Origin: Streptomyces sp. NRRL F-5727
GTDB lineage: Bacteria; Actinomycetota; Actinomycetes; Streptomycetales; Streptomycetaceae
Direction: 5' to 3'
Assembly (NCBI RefSeq): GCF_000719555.1
Contig: NZ_JOGX01000034.1
Span: forward strand, 5,483 to 69,482
Length of the DNA: 64,000 nucleotides
Shown here: one piece after another, positions 23,544 through 33,368 of the stretch
How the letters are laid out: every line of letters starts with the position of its first letter
Numbering within the stretch: position 1 is the stretch's first letter
Made by a program: the position numbers and the translations under genes
Notes under the pieces: generated by a model
Databases searched by the model: none
Told to the model about the DNA's origin: nothing
Seen by the model: only the letters and a program-made list of their open reading frames with translations

Positions 23544-26500
23544 ATGTGCGCGATGCGGTTGCCCGGCCGGGCCCGGTTCCGGCGCTACGGGGACATTCAG
23601 GCCCAGGCGACCGAGCTGCACGACCGCTGGTGGCGCGCGGTCCGGATGGCCGCGGCCGCCGTCCCGCTCCTGATCGTGGTCTCATCGGTGCGGCCGGACC
23701 ACGGATCGGCCTCCGGCGTACCGCAGTTGCTCCTCGCCGTGCTCATCCTGGCGCGTGCGGGAATCGGCGAACGCCGCATGCGCGCGATCAGCCGGGCGGT
23801 GAGGCGCCGGCGGGCTCGCACCGAGGCCGCGTCGCTGCTCACCGGGACCGGGCTCGCGGTGCTGCTGCCGTGGGGCGGTGCGACGGCTTCCGCCGGGGAC
23901 GTGGTCCTGTGCGCGGTGGCGGCCGCCGTGATCACACTCCTCGGCTGCCTGGACGAGTACCGCACGTGGCCGCAGGTGCGGGGAGCGTCCTCCCGCTGGG
24001 TACGCTGCTCAGGGCGCCTCCGGACCTGGTTCTGCTACGGCTGGACTCCGGCACTGCTCGCCGTGGTCCAGCCTGACGCGGTCGTGCTCCTGCCCGCTGC
24101 GACGGTCATGACCGTCCTCGAGATCGGCTTCGCCCTCGTCGCGGCGCGAACCGGCGACTGGGCCCTGCGCGCCGATGCCGCGGTCGCCCTCCTGACGACG
24201 CGGATCGCCCGCGACCGGTTCCCCCTGGGCCTGACCGCGATCGCCAGGGAGCGGTGGTGGGCATCGACGACACGCCCGCCGCACCAGCCCGATCTGGCGC
24301 TGTGGGAACTGTGGCTGCGTCACCGTGAGGTGCTCTCCGCCCGCAAGGGATACGAGCTGGTGCCGGTGCTCTGGCGGCCCGTGACCGCCGTGCCCGCTTC
24401 CGAGGGGGAGCCGTGGATCAGCGCCGCCGAGGCGGCCGCCGAGTCGCTGCGCCGGCTGAGTCACCAGCGCCTCGGCCTGGATCCCGTCGGGCGGCGGGAC
24501 CTGCTGCGCACGTCGCTCGTCGTCACGGCGATGACCGCGATGGCCCGGGCGGAAGTGAGCTGTTCCTCCGGCGAGTTCGACTACGCGCTCCGCAACCGCC
24601 GTTCCGCCGCCGAGCTGTACGCCGCCGCTGGGCTCGCCGGCAACGAGGCCGCCGCTCGCTGCCTCGCCGCCGATGTGCTCGTCTTCGACCTGCGACGGCC
24701 GGAGGAGGCCCGGGACGAGCTGCGGAAGGTCACCACGCGACCGAACCTGCCCAGGGCGGTGACGTGTCTGGCCCTGGTACTGGAGGCGGCGGCGGGAGAC
24801 CGGGAGTCCGGTCGGGCCGCCGCCCGCATGATGCCGCTCGACCTGCGGTGCGCCAAGGGACTCTTCGACGAGTTGCCGACGTGGCTGCCGTTCGGTAGCC
24901 ACCTTCACCAGGAGATCGCGTTCGTGCGACTGGTCGAGCAGCGCTTCGCCGGCATCGCGGACCTGCACGGACCGGCTCTGCCCGCTCAGGCCCGGTGGCG
25001 GAGCATGTACACCACGGTCCTGGACCGCTACGAGCTTCCCGCCGCCCATGATCTCCGCCAGGCGCTGCAGCGGGCGCGGCTGTGCGAGAGGAGCGCGCCC
25101 TCCACCGCGCGGGCCATCGGCGAGGAGGTCGTCGACGCCGCCCGCTCCCTGGGCGACCTTCCGATCGAGGCGGACGCCCATCAGCTGCTTTCCCGGCTCG
25201 CCGAGACGGGCCGCCGCTGGGAGGAGCTCTCCGCCGGACTCCTGGCCGTCGCGGACGTCGTCGAGCGGATGCGGGAACGCGTCGGTGACGGCGACACACG
25301 GGTCGACCTGGACCTCACCCCCTCCTGCACACGGCTGATCGAGCTCGTCGTCGACGGGAAGGCTCCCCAGCTGAAGCCGACCGACGCCGTCGAGCTGGCC
25401 GAACGCTGTCGGTCCCGACTGCTGCTGGAGGTGTTCGGCTCCGCTGTCTCCCCCGAACTCCCCGGCCGGTTGGCGGCGTTGCGCGACCGGGAGCGGGGCA
25501 CGGACGAAGGACGGGTCCACGAGGGCGTCCTCCCGCACCCGGGAAGGCGGACCGGTGCGCACCTGGACATCCATCCCGCCCATGAGCGGCGGTACCGCGC
25601 GGCCCGCGAAGCCGTCTGGGCGGAACTGGAGGCATCGGGGCCGCTCGGCGCGGCATACGTCCGGCACCGGCGTGGAGCCCCCGCCACCTTCGAGGAACTG
25701 CGGGCGGTGCTGCCGTCGGGCGTCGTGCTCTGCGAGCTCGTCCGCCGCGGTTCGCGGATGCTCGTGCTGATGGTGCGCGCCGACCGGCCGGCGCCGACGC
25801 TTCTCGCGGTGCCGCTGGACGAGAACCCGGATCTGCTCAGCCTCCCCGCGCCTGATGGGCCGGACCGTTGGGGGGAGCCGCTGCAGCCGTTGATGCGGGC
25901 GGTGGCAGGCCACTGCGCCCCCGGAGAGACCTTGTGGCTGGTGCCTGACGGGACGCTGCACGACCTTCCCCTGCACGCGGTGGAGGTGGCGGGGACCCCG
26001 CTCGGCGAGCGCAATCCGCTCTGCGTCACGCCCAGCGCCTCCCTGCTGCGGCACCGGCTCGGCCAGGCCCCGGAAGGCGCGGTGCGACAGGCGCTGATCC
26101 TGGCCGATCCCGACGGCGACCTGCCGCATGCCCGGGCCGAGGCGCATCTCATCGGCGCCCTGCTGCCCCGGGTCGAGGTGCACACCGGCGGTTCCGCGAC
26201 CCGCCGTCGACTGCTGGAGAGGCTGGGATCGGAGCGGTACGACGTGCTCCACCTCGCCTGCCACTACGGCGTCGACCGGGCACAGCCCTCCGGGTCGGCG
26301 GTCCGTCTGGCAGACGGCCGGCTGACCGTCGAGGACTTCCTCTCCGTGCGGCTCGACGCCTCCCTGGTCGTCGTGAGCGGCTGCGACACCGGGGCCCAGC
26401 GGCACCGGAAGGGCAACGAACTGATCGGCCTCACCAGAGCCCTGCTGTACGCCGGTGCCAGAGCGGTGGTCGTCAGCCAGTGGGCGGTCAACGACCTGTC

Positions 26501-26909
26501 CACCGCGCTGCTGATGGCAGCCCTCTACCGGGAGCTCGGTCGCGGCCGCCCCGTCGGGAAGGCTCTGTCCGCGGCGAGGAGCGAGGTACGCGTGATGAGC
26601 TTCCGCGACGCCCTCGCACAGTGCGAGCGGATCAGGGACCTGCCGGCGAACCTGTCCCTCGCCGCGCGGCTGGGGCACGACCTCGCTCGACTGCGCCTAC
26701 GGGCCGGTGACACGGCAGGTGCCCTGGAGGAGATCGCGCGGCTGCTGCCGGACGCGGCGCACGGCACCCGCGAGCGCGAGGCCCTCGTCGACCTGAGGCG
26801 CCAGGTCCGGTTCCAGCAGGGCCGGTTGCCCGCCGCCGACTACTCGGCGCGCGCTTTCGCCGCCCCGTTCTTCTGGGCCCCGTTCACCCTCGTAGGAGAC
26901 TGGCGATGA
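23544..26909 (+). CDS. membrane-anchored CHAT-domain (caspase-like) protein
   Basis: This is 1121 residues from ATG 23544; ATG 23553 has better spacing to the G-rich ribosome site and may be used. Four to six hydrophobic segments lie in the first 200 residues (for example AVPLLIVVSSV, PQLLLAVLILARAGIG, VVLCAVAAAVITLLG). A long helical region follows that looks like TPR-type repeats. The C-terminal CHAT domain has the caspase-fold dyad: His907 in HLACHYG and Cys947 in VVVSGCDTG, plus AGARAVVVSQWAVND. CHAT proteases act in bacterial immune and cell-death pathways. The next gene overlaps by four bases, so a module is likely. Its substrate is unknown. Confidence 0.85.
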   Translation: MCAMRLPGRARFRRYGDIQAQATELHDRWWRAVRMAAAAVPLLIVVSSVRPDHGSASGVPQLLLAVLILARAGIGERRMRAISRAVRRRRARTEAASLLTGTGLAVLLPWGGATASAGDVVLCAVAAAVITLLGCLDEYRTWPQVRGASSRWVRCSGRLRTWFCYGWTPALLAVVQPDAVVLLPAATVMTVLEIGFALVAARTGDWALRADAAVALLTTRIARDRFPLGLTAIARERWWASTTRPPHQPDLALWELWLRHREVLSARKGYELVPVLWRPVTAVPASEGEPWISAAEAAAESLRRLSHQRLGLDPVGRRDLLRTSLVVTAMTAMARAEVSCSSGEFDYALRNRRSAAELYAAAGLAGNEAAARCLAADVLVFDLRRPEEARDELRKVTTRPNLPRAVTCLALVLEAAAGDRESGRAAARMMPLDLRCAKGLFDELPTWLPFGSHLHQEIAFVRLVEQRFAGIADLHGPALPAQARWRSMYTTVLDRYELPAAHDLRQALQRARLCERSAPSTARAIGEEVVDAARSLGDLPIEADAHQLLSRLAETGRRWEELSAGLLAVADVVERMRERVGDGDTRVDLDLTPSCTRLIELVVDGKAPQLKPTDAVELAERCRSRLLLEVFGSAVSPELPGRLAALRDRERGTDEGRVHEGVLPHPGRRTGAHLDIHPAHERRYRAAREAVWAELEASGPLGAAYVRHRRGAPATFEELRAVLPSGVVLCELVRRGSRMLVLMVRADRPAPTLLAVPLDENPDLLSLPAPDGPDRWGEPLQPLMRAVAGHCAPGETLWLVPDGTLHDLPLHAVEVAGTPLGERNPLCVTPSASLLRHRLGQAPEGAVRQALILADPDGDLPHARAEAHLIGALLPRVEVHTGGSATRRRLLERLGSERYDVLHLACHYGVDRAQPSGSAVRLADGRLTVEDFLSVRLDASLVVVSGCDTGAQRHRKGNELIGLTRALLYAGARAVVVSQWAVNDLSTALLMAALYRELGRGRPVGKALSAARSEVRVMSFRDALAQCERIRDLPANLSLAARLGHDLARLRLRAGDTAGALEEIARLLPDAAHGTREREALVDLRRQVRFQQGRLPAADYSARAFAAPFFWAPFTLVGDWR

Positions 26910-27412
26910 CGCTCGAAGAAGTACCCCTGACTCCCGTCACCCTCGCGTCCGACGCGGCACCGGACCACGGCTACGTCATGACGGTGGACGCGGAGGGCCG
27001 GCCCACGGCCCTCGGCAGGTCCGAGGACCTGGACGTCGGGCTCCCGCCGGCCGTGCTGTTGCCCGCACCGATGACCATGTCGGCGTTGTGCACCGGAGAC
27101 GGTCTCGACCTGCTGGCTCTCAATCCGTACGGTGCGCTGGTCCATGACCGCGGACGCACGCTGGGCGTGCTGGAACGGCACACCGTCTCCGCGTACCTGG
27201 TCACTCTGTCGGCCCGTGGCACGCTGCGCGGCGACGCTCCGTCGCCTTCGGACGCCACGCTCGCCGGTAGCTACGCCACCCCGGTCGCGCGGGTCGTCTG
27301 CCGCTGCGGCCGGCTCACCACGCTGACCGCCTACGACCCCGACTTCCCGCCTGTCTGCTCCGGAGCGGGGCCGGAGGACGGGCCGCATCCGCTGGTCATG
27401 AGGGCGGGGTGA
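26906..27412 (+). CDS. unknown small protein of the CHAT module
   Basis: This is a 168-residue protein whose ATG at 26906 overlaps the CHAT stop (ATGA). It is mostly beta-strand in pattern, with a C-terminal VCRCGRLTTLTAYDPDFPPVCS segment that could bind a metal through three cysteines. No family is recognised. Overlap with the CHAT gene and the near-abutting membrane gene point to a shared function, perhaps as substrate or regulator. Confidence 0.65.
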   Translation: MTLEEVPLTPVTLASDAAPDHGYVMTVDAEGRPTALGRSEDLDVGLPPAVLLPAPMTMSALCTGDGLDLLALNPYGALVHDRGRTLGVLERHTVSAYLVTLSARGTLRGDAPSPSDATLAGSYATPVARVVCRCGRLTTLTAYDPDFPPVCSGAGPEDGPHPLVMRAG

Positions 27413-27415
27413 GCG

Positions 27416-28420
27416 ATGTTCACGATGACGCTGGGCGAAGCCGCCCAGGTGGCGGGCCGCCGGTTCGTCCGTGTCGCGCTGCTGCCCAGCCTGGTCTTCT
27501 GCTTCCTGCTGGTCGTCGTCGCGGCGCTCGGCGGAGAGCGGCCCCCCGGCGCCCTGCTGCGTGCCTGGAAGTCCCAGCCCATCGAGGTCAAGGCGCTTCT
27601 GGCGGCAGGCTTCCTGGCCGGAGTCCTGCTCGTCTCCGCGTTCCTCGACTCCGCTCAGACCGCCCTGCTGCGGTGCGCGGAGGGGTACTGGGGCCGTATC
27701 GCCGATCGGTCGCTCGGCCGGATCGGACGCCGCTGCCACCGGCTGCGGCTCCTGAGACAGGCCGGTGAACCGACGCACCACCTCTACCCGCCGACGACAC
27801 GACTGCACGAGGTGAGGCCCACCCGCCTGGGGAACATCCTCACGTCCGCGGAGCTGTACCCGCAGCTGCGCTACGGAATCGACGCCGTGCTCGTGTGGCC
27901 CCGGCTGTTCCCGCTGCTCCCGGGAGGGCTGGGCGGAGCGCTGGCGACCGCGCGGGCGGAGCTGTCCGCGCTCCTGGTACGTGCCCTCCTCTCCTGCGTC
28001 TTCGCCGTGGTCGGCGCCGGCTACGTGGCCGTGCAGGGCGGCCCGTCAGCCCTGCTGTTGATCTGCCTGTGGGGCGGTGGCCTGCTGGCCTGGGCGTCCT
28101 ACCGAGGCGCCCTGAACGCCGCGGTGGTCTACGGCCAGCACGTCCGGGTGGCCTTCGATCTGCACCGCGGCGACCTCCTGGCGGTGCTCGGCGAGGAACG
28201 GCGCCCCGGTCCGGAGGCGGAGCGGGACCAATGGAAGAGGATCTGCCTGTTCTGGCACCGCGGCGTTCCCACGCATCACGAGATGGCGCCGGCCGAGGGC
28301 CCGCGGACGGCCCCGGACCTTCCCGAACCGAGGTCGGAGTCGAGCATGTCCCTCACACAGTTGACCGTGGCGGTCGCTGTCGCTGCCGGAGTCGCGGGCG
28401 TCCTCGTGCCGCACCTGTGA
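27416..28420 (+). CDS. integral membrane protein of the CHAT module
   Basis: This is 334 residues from ATG 27416, starting 4 bases after the previous stop, with GGCGGGGTGAG upstream. Hydrophobic segments occur near residues 20-42, 58-76, 195-218, 222-240 and 315-333, separated by a large cytoplasmic-type loop rich in Arg and His. The final residues end in a membrane helix. No known domain is recognised. It could be the membrane target of the CHAT protease or a pore-forming effector, as in other protease-gated systems; this is inference from gene order only. Confidence 0.65.
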   Translation: MFTMTLGEAAQVAGRRFVRVALLPSLVFCFLLVVVAALGGERPPGALLRAWKSQPIEVKALLAAGFLAGVLLVSAFLDSAQTALLRCAEGYWGRIADRSLGRIGRRCHRLRLLRQAGEPTHHLYPPTTRLHEVRPTRLGNILTSAELYPQLRYGIDAVLVWPRLFPLLPGGLGGALATARAELSALLVRALLSCVFAVVGAGYVAVQGGPSALLLICLWGGGLLAWASYRGALNAAVVYGQHVRVAFDLHRGDLLAVLGEERRPGPEAERDQWKRICLFWHRGVPTHHEMAPAEGPRTAPDLPEPRSESSMSLTQLTVAVAVAAGVAGVLVPHL

Positions 28421-28527
28421 GGCCCAGGTCATGGGGGCCCGCGGCTCACACGGATGGCCGATGACCCGTGCCTCGTCCCACCAGTACGTTCACCGTGCCG
28501 ATCTTGTCGCCGTCACCAGGAGTCACC

Positions 28528-29127
28528 ATGTCGCATCGTGCGCGGCTGTCCCGCTTCCTCCGCGTGCTCACCGGCGCCGCGTTCTTCGCCGCGGTCGCCG
28601 TCACCCCCGCGACCGCCGAACCGGCCGAGCCGAGCCCGGCGGCAGCCGCTGGTCGACTGCCCGCGATCTTCCCTCCCGACGGCCACGTCGGCCGGTTGGT
28701 GAACGTGGGAACGGGCAAGTGCCTGGAGATCCCGGACGGTTCGCACGCCGACGGCGCCCGCGCTCAGCAGTGGGACTGCGTGGGCGTGCGGCACCAGTCC
28801 TGGCGGTGGGAGCTGAGGGGCGTCTGGTACGACGAGTGGCAGCAGGAGCGCCACAACTACCGTCTGATCAACGTCGAGAGCGGCAAGTGTCTGGAGATCG
28901 CGGACTTCTCGCGGGCCGACGGCGCTCGCGCACAGCAGTGGACGTGCGCCAACGTCGCCTCCCAGATCTGGGACTTCCCGTACGCCAGTCACCGGCGGAC
29001 GATGATCTACAACTTCCACAGCGGCAAAGCCCTGGAGATCGCCGACGGTTCGCGGGCCAACGGGGCCCGGGCGCAGCAGTGGGGGGTTCCCTATATCGTC
29101 CCCAACCACATGCAGTGGGACTTCTGA
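28528..29127 (+). CDS. secreted ricin-type beta-trefoil lectin
   Basis: This is 199 residues from ATG 28528 with AGGAG upstream. A signal peptide is clear (FLRVLTGAAFFAAVAVTPATA). The mature part has three repeats, each with GKCLEI or GKALEI followed by DGARAQQW or NGARAQQW, the QxW motif of the ricin B-lectin fold. It would bind carbohydrate outside the cell. No catalytic domain is attached, so it is a stand-alone lectin. It stands alone between the CHAT module and the large exoprotein. Confidence 0.9.
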   Translation: MSHRARLSRFLRVLTGAAFFAAVAVTPATAEPAEPSPAAAAGRLPAIFPPDGHVGRLVNVGTGKCLEIPDGSHADGARAQQWDCVGVRHQSWRWELRGVWYDEWQQERHNYRLINVESGKCLEIADFSRADGARAQQWTCANVASQIWDFPYASHRRTMIYNFHSGKALEIADGSRANGARAQQWGVPYIVPNHMQWDF

Positions 29128-29279
29128 CGCACCGACGGGTGGCGGTCGCCCGTCGAAGGGGCGCGCCGCCGGGTGCATGGCGAGGTCTCGCCACCTGGCC
29201 ACCCGTGCGGGTGATGGCCAGCTGTGGTGACGCTCCGTAGCGTTGCCAGGGTTCATGGTGTTCGTCCCGGGAGGTCTCC

Positions 29280-32200
29280 ATGCGGTTGCTCGGCGCTGCC
29301 CTCGCCTGCGCTGTCGCCGTCGGACTCGTCGCCCCCACGATCCCCGAGCCCGCGCCGCAGAACAGCCCGCGGCCGGGAACAGCGGAGCGGAAGGAGTCCG
29401 GCGGTGACCTCGCCTGGACCACCGTGGGCGACGCGGACGGCTTCCATGTCCTCGGCGCCCGGGAGTCCGAAGGGCACGCCTGGCGCGCCGTCACCTCGCT
29501 CTCGGAGCCGGGCATCGAGACCGACCAGTGGATCGGCAACGCCTGCCTGACGGCCTCCGGGCGCAGGCTCGTGGTCGTCTATGCCCCTCGGGCCTTCACC
29601 AACCGGGCCGAGCTCTTCCTGCGCGGCGGGTTCTCGGCGGTCGTGGATCTGGAGACCGGTGCCGTGCGGAAGCTGCCGGTGCGGACGACTCTGGCGTACC
29701 ACAATCCGGGTTGCGGCGCCGGCGAAGAGGCCGTGCTCACGCAGGCGGGCGACAGCGACCTCGGCCAGACCCGCCTGATGAGCCTGGACACCGCAACGGC
29801 CACCCTCGGGGATCCCGTCACGGTGGCCGGACAGGTCACGTCCGCCGTGCCGACCCCTCACGGGCTGGTGGCCGCCGACGCGTCCCGGGTCGTTCGGGTC
29901 GACCCCGACGGATCGCTGCACACCCTGGCCCGGGCGACGGGCACACCCTTCGAGCTCCACCCCGACGGCGAGGGCGGCGTGTGGTTCATGGACCACACGC
30001 ACGACCAGGTGCGCGTCCGTCGCCACCACGACGGCGGCACCCGCTCCTACGCCGTCGGCGCGACCGATCGCCTGGGTCTCTCGCCGGCGGCCGGCGGCCG
30101 GGTGTTCCTGACGGGCCTTCCCGGCGAGAGGGGCATCCTGAGAACGACCGGCGGTCCGGGGGAGCCGACTCGTTCTCTGCCGGCGACCGCGTCCTGGCTC
30201 GCCGTGCCGGCCACGGCGGCCGCCTCCTCGACCGGCGCGCTCGCCGTCGTCGACACGGAGTACGGGACGGGGCGCCGGGGAGCCGACGGGCCGCGCATCA
30301 CGACGGTGACCGCACGCACCGGGCGGAAGGGAGTGGCCGGCGTCTCGGCGGAGCGGCGCCTGCCCGCCCACCCGGAACAGGGACATGCGCCGTCGCCCCT
30401 CCCCGGCGCGCACCTCGTGGCCGGTCCGCGTGCCGTCGAGGACCCCCACGACCCCGTCGACCTCGACCGCACCTGCTCCGTCCCCCGGGGCGACGTCCGA
30501 ACGCAGGTCTACCAGCCGACCCCGCACCAGGTCGAGTGGGCCGCCGACATGCTCGCCCAGGGGCGTCTCGACCTGGAGCGGCCGGCGAACTGGAAGGGCT
30601 CGGGCCTGCCCGCGTACGCACCGCACCGCATGTTCCCGCCCGTCCCCCTCGCGGGCGGCGGGCGGATTCCGGCACAGATCCTGCTCGGCATCACGGCCCA
30701 GGAGTCCAACATGTGGCAGGCGTCCCGCCACACGGTGGAGGGGCTGGCCGGCAATCCCCTCATCGGCAACTACTACGGCATCCCGTCCAAGGTCGCCGGC
30801 GACGAGAACCAGTGGAAGGTGAAGTGGTCGCGCGCCGACTGCGGCTATGGCATCACCCAGGTCACCGACGGCATGCGGATGGCCGGCCGCACCAAACCCG
30901 ACGAGGTCGCCCTGCCGCCCGACCAGCAGCGCGCCATCGCCGTGGACTACGCCGCGAACCTCGCCGCGGGGGCACGCATCCTCGCGGAGAAGTGGAACGA
31001 GCAGGCCGCGTACGGGATGAAGGTCCATGACGGGGACCCCTCCCGGATGGAGAACTGGTTCATGGCGATCTGGGCGTACAACAGCGGCTTCCACCCGAAG
31101 AAGGGACCGGGCGAGCCGTGGGGGCTCGGCTGGATCAACAACCCGGCCAACGCCCACTACCCGGTGAACCGCCGGCCGTTCCTCGACGGGCGGCCCAGTG
31201 ACGCCTCGCACCCCCAGGAGTGGCCCTATCCGGAGAAGGTCCTGGGCTGGGCAGCGCATTCCATCGGCAAGGCCACGCCTACCGGAGCCGGGTTCCAGCC
31301 CGCCTGGTGGAACACCAAGGAGCAGCGCGCCGCGGTCAAGCCTCCACGGCTGCTGTTCTGCCTGGTGGAGGCCAACGACTGTGACCAGCGTCGCACGTTC
31401 GTGCCCGACGACCCGGATGTGATGCCCACGGAACCCGGGGAGGAGCCCGAACCCGCCAGCCACTGCGGCCACGTCAACCCCGCGACCGGGAAGTACGACC
31501 TGAAGTGCTGGTGGCACGAGTCGGTGGAGTGGAAGGACGACTGCGCCAGGGAGTGCGGCAACGAGAAGATCCGCTTCGACGCGGGCCAGCACGCCAACCC
31601 GCCCGACGTGTCCGTCCACCGACCGAACTGCCAGATCGAGGACCTTCCCCAGGGCGTCCTCGTCGTGGACGACGTCCCCGCCGACGTGCCGGCCGTCACG
31701 CCCGCCGCATGCCCGCGGCGCAGTGACGGCACGTTCGCCTTCGACTTCGCCAAGGACGCCGAAACGGGGGGTTTCCTCTCCAAGGTCGACCTCCACCAGA
31801 TCGGCGGAGGTTTCGGAGGTCACTTCTGGTTCACGCACAGCCGATCCGGGGCTCTCGGCGACCGCCTGAAGGTGACCGGGCGCTGGGAACTCGGGCGGGA
31901 GCTGAACGGTTGGGCCCGCGTCATGGTCCACATGCCGAACCACGGAGCCCACACGCAGCAGGCGGCGTACACCGTCCACACGGCGGACGGCCCCAAGCGC
32001 CGTACGCTGCTCCAGCGCACGGAGGAGAACCGCTGGGTGCCGCTGGGGGCCTTCCGGTTCACGGGGCGACCGCGTGTCGAACTGACCTCGATCACCGGGG
32101 GTGCGCCCGACGGCAAGGAGGACATCGCCTTCGACGCGATCGCCTTCCAGCCGTTGCCGGGCAAGCCCCGGCACCAGGTCGTGACCCTGGGCGATTCCTT

Positions 32201-33158
32201 CGCGGCCGGCGAAGGCGCGTCGCCGATCGACGGATCGAAGTACTACCCCGAATCCGACCGCATGGGGCTGACCGACTACCGCAACGCCTGCCACCGCTCG
32301 TACGCCGCCTGGGCGCGCAAGACGCGTCTGCCCGGCAGCCGGCATACCCTCGGCTACCGCACGGACGTCTGGGATCCGGACGTCGACGCACACCTCCTGG
32401 CATGCAGCGGCGCCCGTACCCAGATGCTCCTGCCGACGGCCGCCCCCGGGCAGGAACCGGTGCGCAACGCCTTCGGGCTGGCGGCCGAGGGGCAGTACCG
32501 CGAGCCTCCGCAGCTCGACAAGGGCTTCCTCGACGCGAACACGACCCTGGTGCTGCTGTCCATCGGAGGAAACGACGCGGGGTTCACGGACATCTTCACC
32601 ACGTGTTTCCTGAGGCCGCGCTGTCACGAGGATCCGCTGCTGGACGCGGAGACGAGGGAGCGGATCACCCACAAGGTGGCACCCTCCGTGAAGACCGCCC
32701 TGCAGCAGATCGCCAGGGCCGCACCCCACGCCAAGATCGTCGTGATGGGCTACGTGAAGCTGTTCACCGCCGCCTGCAAGGAGACCTCCCAGCCCGGCCA
32801 GACAGCCCTCCTCAATCCGGAGGAGGGCGAGGTCGGGTGGATGGGCGCGATCACCGTCCACCTGCGCGACCGCGTCGCCGCCGTCGTCACGGACCTCCGG
32901 GAGGGACCCGACCGGCTGGACGTCCACTTCACCGATCCGATCGAGCGATTCGGAGCGAGAGGGGTGTGCGGGAACCCGGAGGCGGTCAACGCGGGCATTC
33001 CCAAGCCCACCCGTGGCGAGGGCGAGCAGGGCGGCTTTCCGGGCATCAACCCCCCGATGAGCCAGCAGTCCTTCCACCCCAACGAACTCGGTACGACGTT
33101 GCTCTCCGACGCCCTCACCGCGGACCTTCCGCTCTTCGGCTACCCGTCTGCCCGGTAG
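29280..33158 (+). CDS. large secreted protein: transglycosylase-like region, golvesin-like domain and SGNH hydrolase
   Basis: This is 1292 residues from ATG 29280, directly after GGGAGGTCTCC. A short signal-like N-terminus (LLGAALACAVAVGLVAP) precedes a 380-residue region of repeated strands that may be a beta-propeller. Around residues 460-600, ILLGITAQESNMWQAS and CGYGITQVTDGM match lytic transglycosylase folds, with Glu near 474 as likely catalyst. Residues about 820-955 resemble golvesin-type binding domains. The C-terminal SGNH hydrolase has GDSFAAGEG (Ser near 970), GGNDAGF and a final SFHPNELG with the catalytic His. The protein could act on peptidoglycan and on an ester or glycan bond. 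It appears intact and monocistronic. Confidence 0.85.
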   Translation: MRLLGAALACAVAVGLVAPTIPEPAPQNSPRPGTAERKESGGDLAWTTVGDADGFHVLGARESEGHAWRAVTSLSEPGIETDQWIGNACLTASGRRLVVVYAPRAFTNRAELFLRGGFSAVVDLETGAVRKLPVRTTLAYHNPGCGAGEEAVLTQAGDSDLGQTRLMSLDTATATLGDPVTVAGQVTSAVPTPHGLVAADASRVVRVDPDGSLHTLARATGTPFELHPDGEGGVWFMDHTHDQVRVRRHHDGGTRSYAVGATDRLGLSPAAGGRVFLTGLPGERGILRTTGGPGEPTRSLPATASWLAVPATAAASSTGALAVVDTEYGTGRRGADGPRITTVTARTGRKGVAGVSAERRLPAHPEQGHAPSPLPGAHLVAGPRAVEDPHDPVDLDRTCSVPRGDVRTQVYQPTPHQVEWAADMLAQGRLDLERPANWKGSGLPAYAPHRMFPPVPLAGGGRIPAQILLGITAQESNMWQASRHTVEGLAGNPLIGNYYGIPSKVAGDENQWKVKWSRADCGYGITQVTDGMRMAGRTKPDEVALPPDQQRAIAVDYAANLAAGARILAEKWNEQAAYGMKVHDGDPSRMENWFMAIWAYNSGFHPKKGPGEPWGLGWINNPANAHYPVNRRPFLDGRPSDASHPQEWPYPEKVLGWAAHSIGKATPTGAGFQPAWWNTKEQRAAVKPPRLLFCLVEANDCDQRRTFVPDDPDVMPTEPGEEPEPASHCGHVNPATGKYDLKCWWHESVEWKDDCARECGNEKIRFDAGQHANPPDVSVHRPNCQIEDLPQGVLVVDDVPADVPAVTPAACPRRSDGTFAFDFAKDAETGGFLSKVDLHQIGGGFGGHFWFTHSRSGALGDRLKVTGRWELGRELNGWARVMVHMPNHGAHTQQAAYTVHTADGPKRRTLLQRTEENRWVPLGAFRFTGRPRVELTSITGGAPDGKEDIAFDAIAFQPLPGKPRHQVVTLGDSFAAGEGASPIDGSKYYPESDRMGLTDYRNACHRSYAAWARKTRLPGSRHTLGYRTDVWDPDVDAHLLACSGARTQMLLPTAAPGQEPVRNAFGLAAEGQYREPPQLDKGFLDANTTLVLLSIGGNDAGFTDIFTTCFLRPRCHEDPLLDAETRERITHKVAPSVKTALQQIARAAPHAKIVVMGYVKLFTAACKETSQPGQTALLNPEEGEVGWMGAITVHLRDRVAAVVTDLREGPDRLDVHFTDPIERFGARGVCGNPEAVNAGIPKPTRGEGEQGGFPGINPPMSQQSFHPNELGTTLLSDALTADLPLFGYPSAR

Positions 33159-33368
33159 GGCTCTCCTCGGCCCACCTCGCCTCCCGGATGAGGAGTGCGG
33201 TGACGCGCGGTCCGACCGTGTCCCCGCTGTCGTCCTTCCCGGGGGGTGAGGCGGCCCGCTGCGGCGACGAATTTCGAGCGCGGGTGCAACCGATCGGCGG
33301 GGGCCGGCGGAATGCCTCCTCAACCAGAGGATCGAGACCTCCTCGACCGGATGATCGGAATCAACGTC

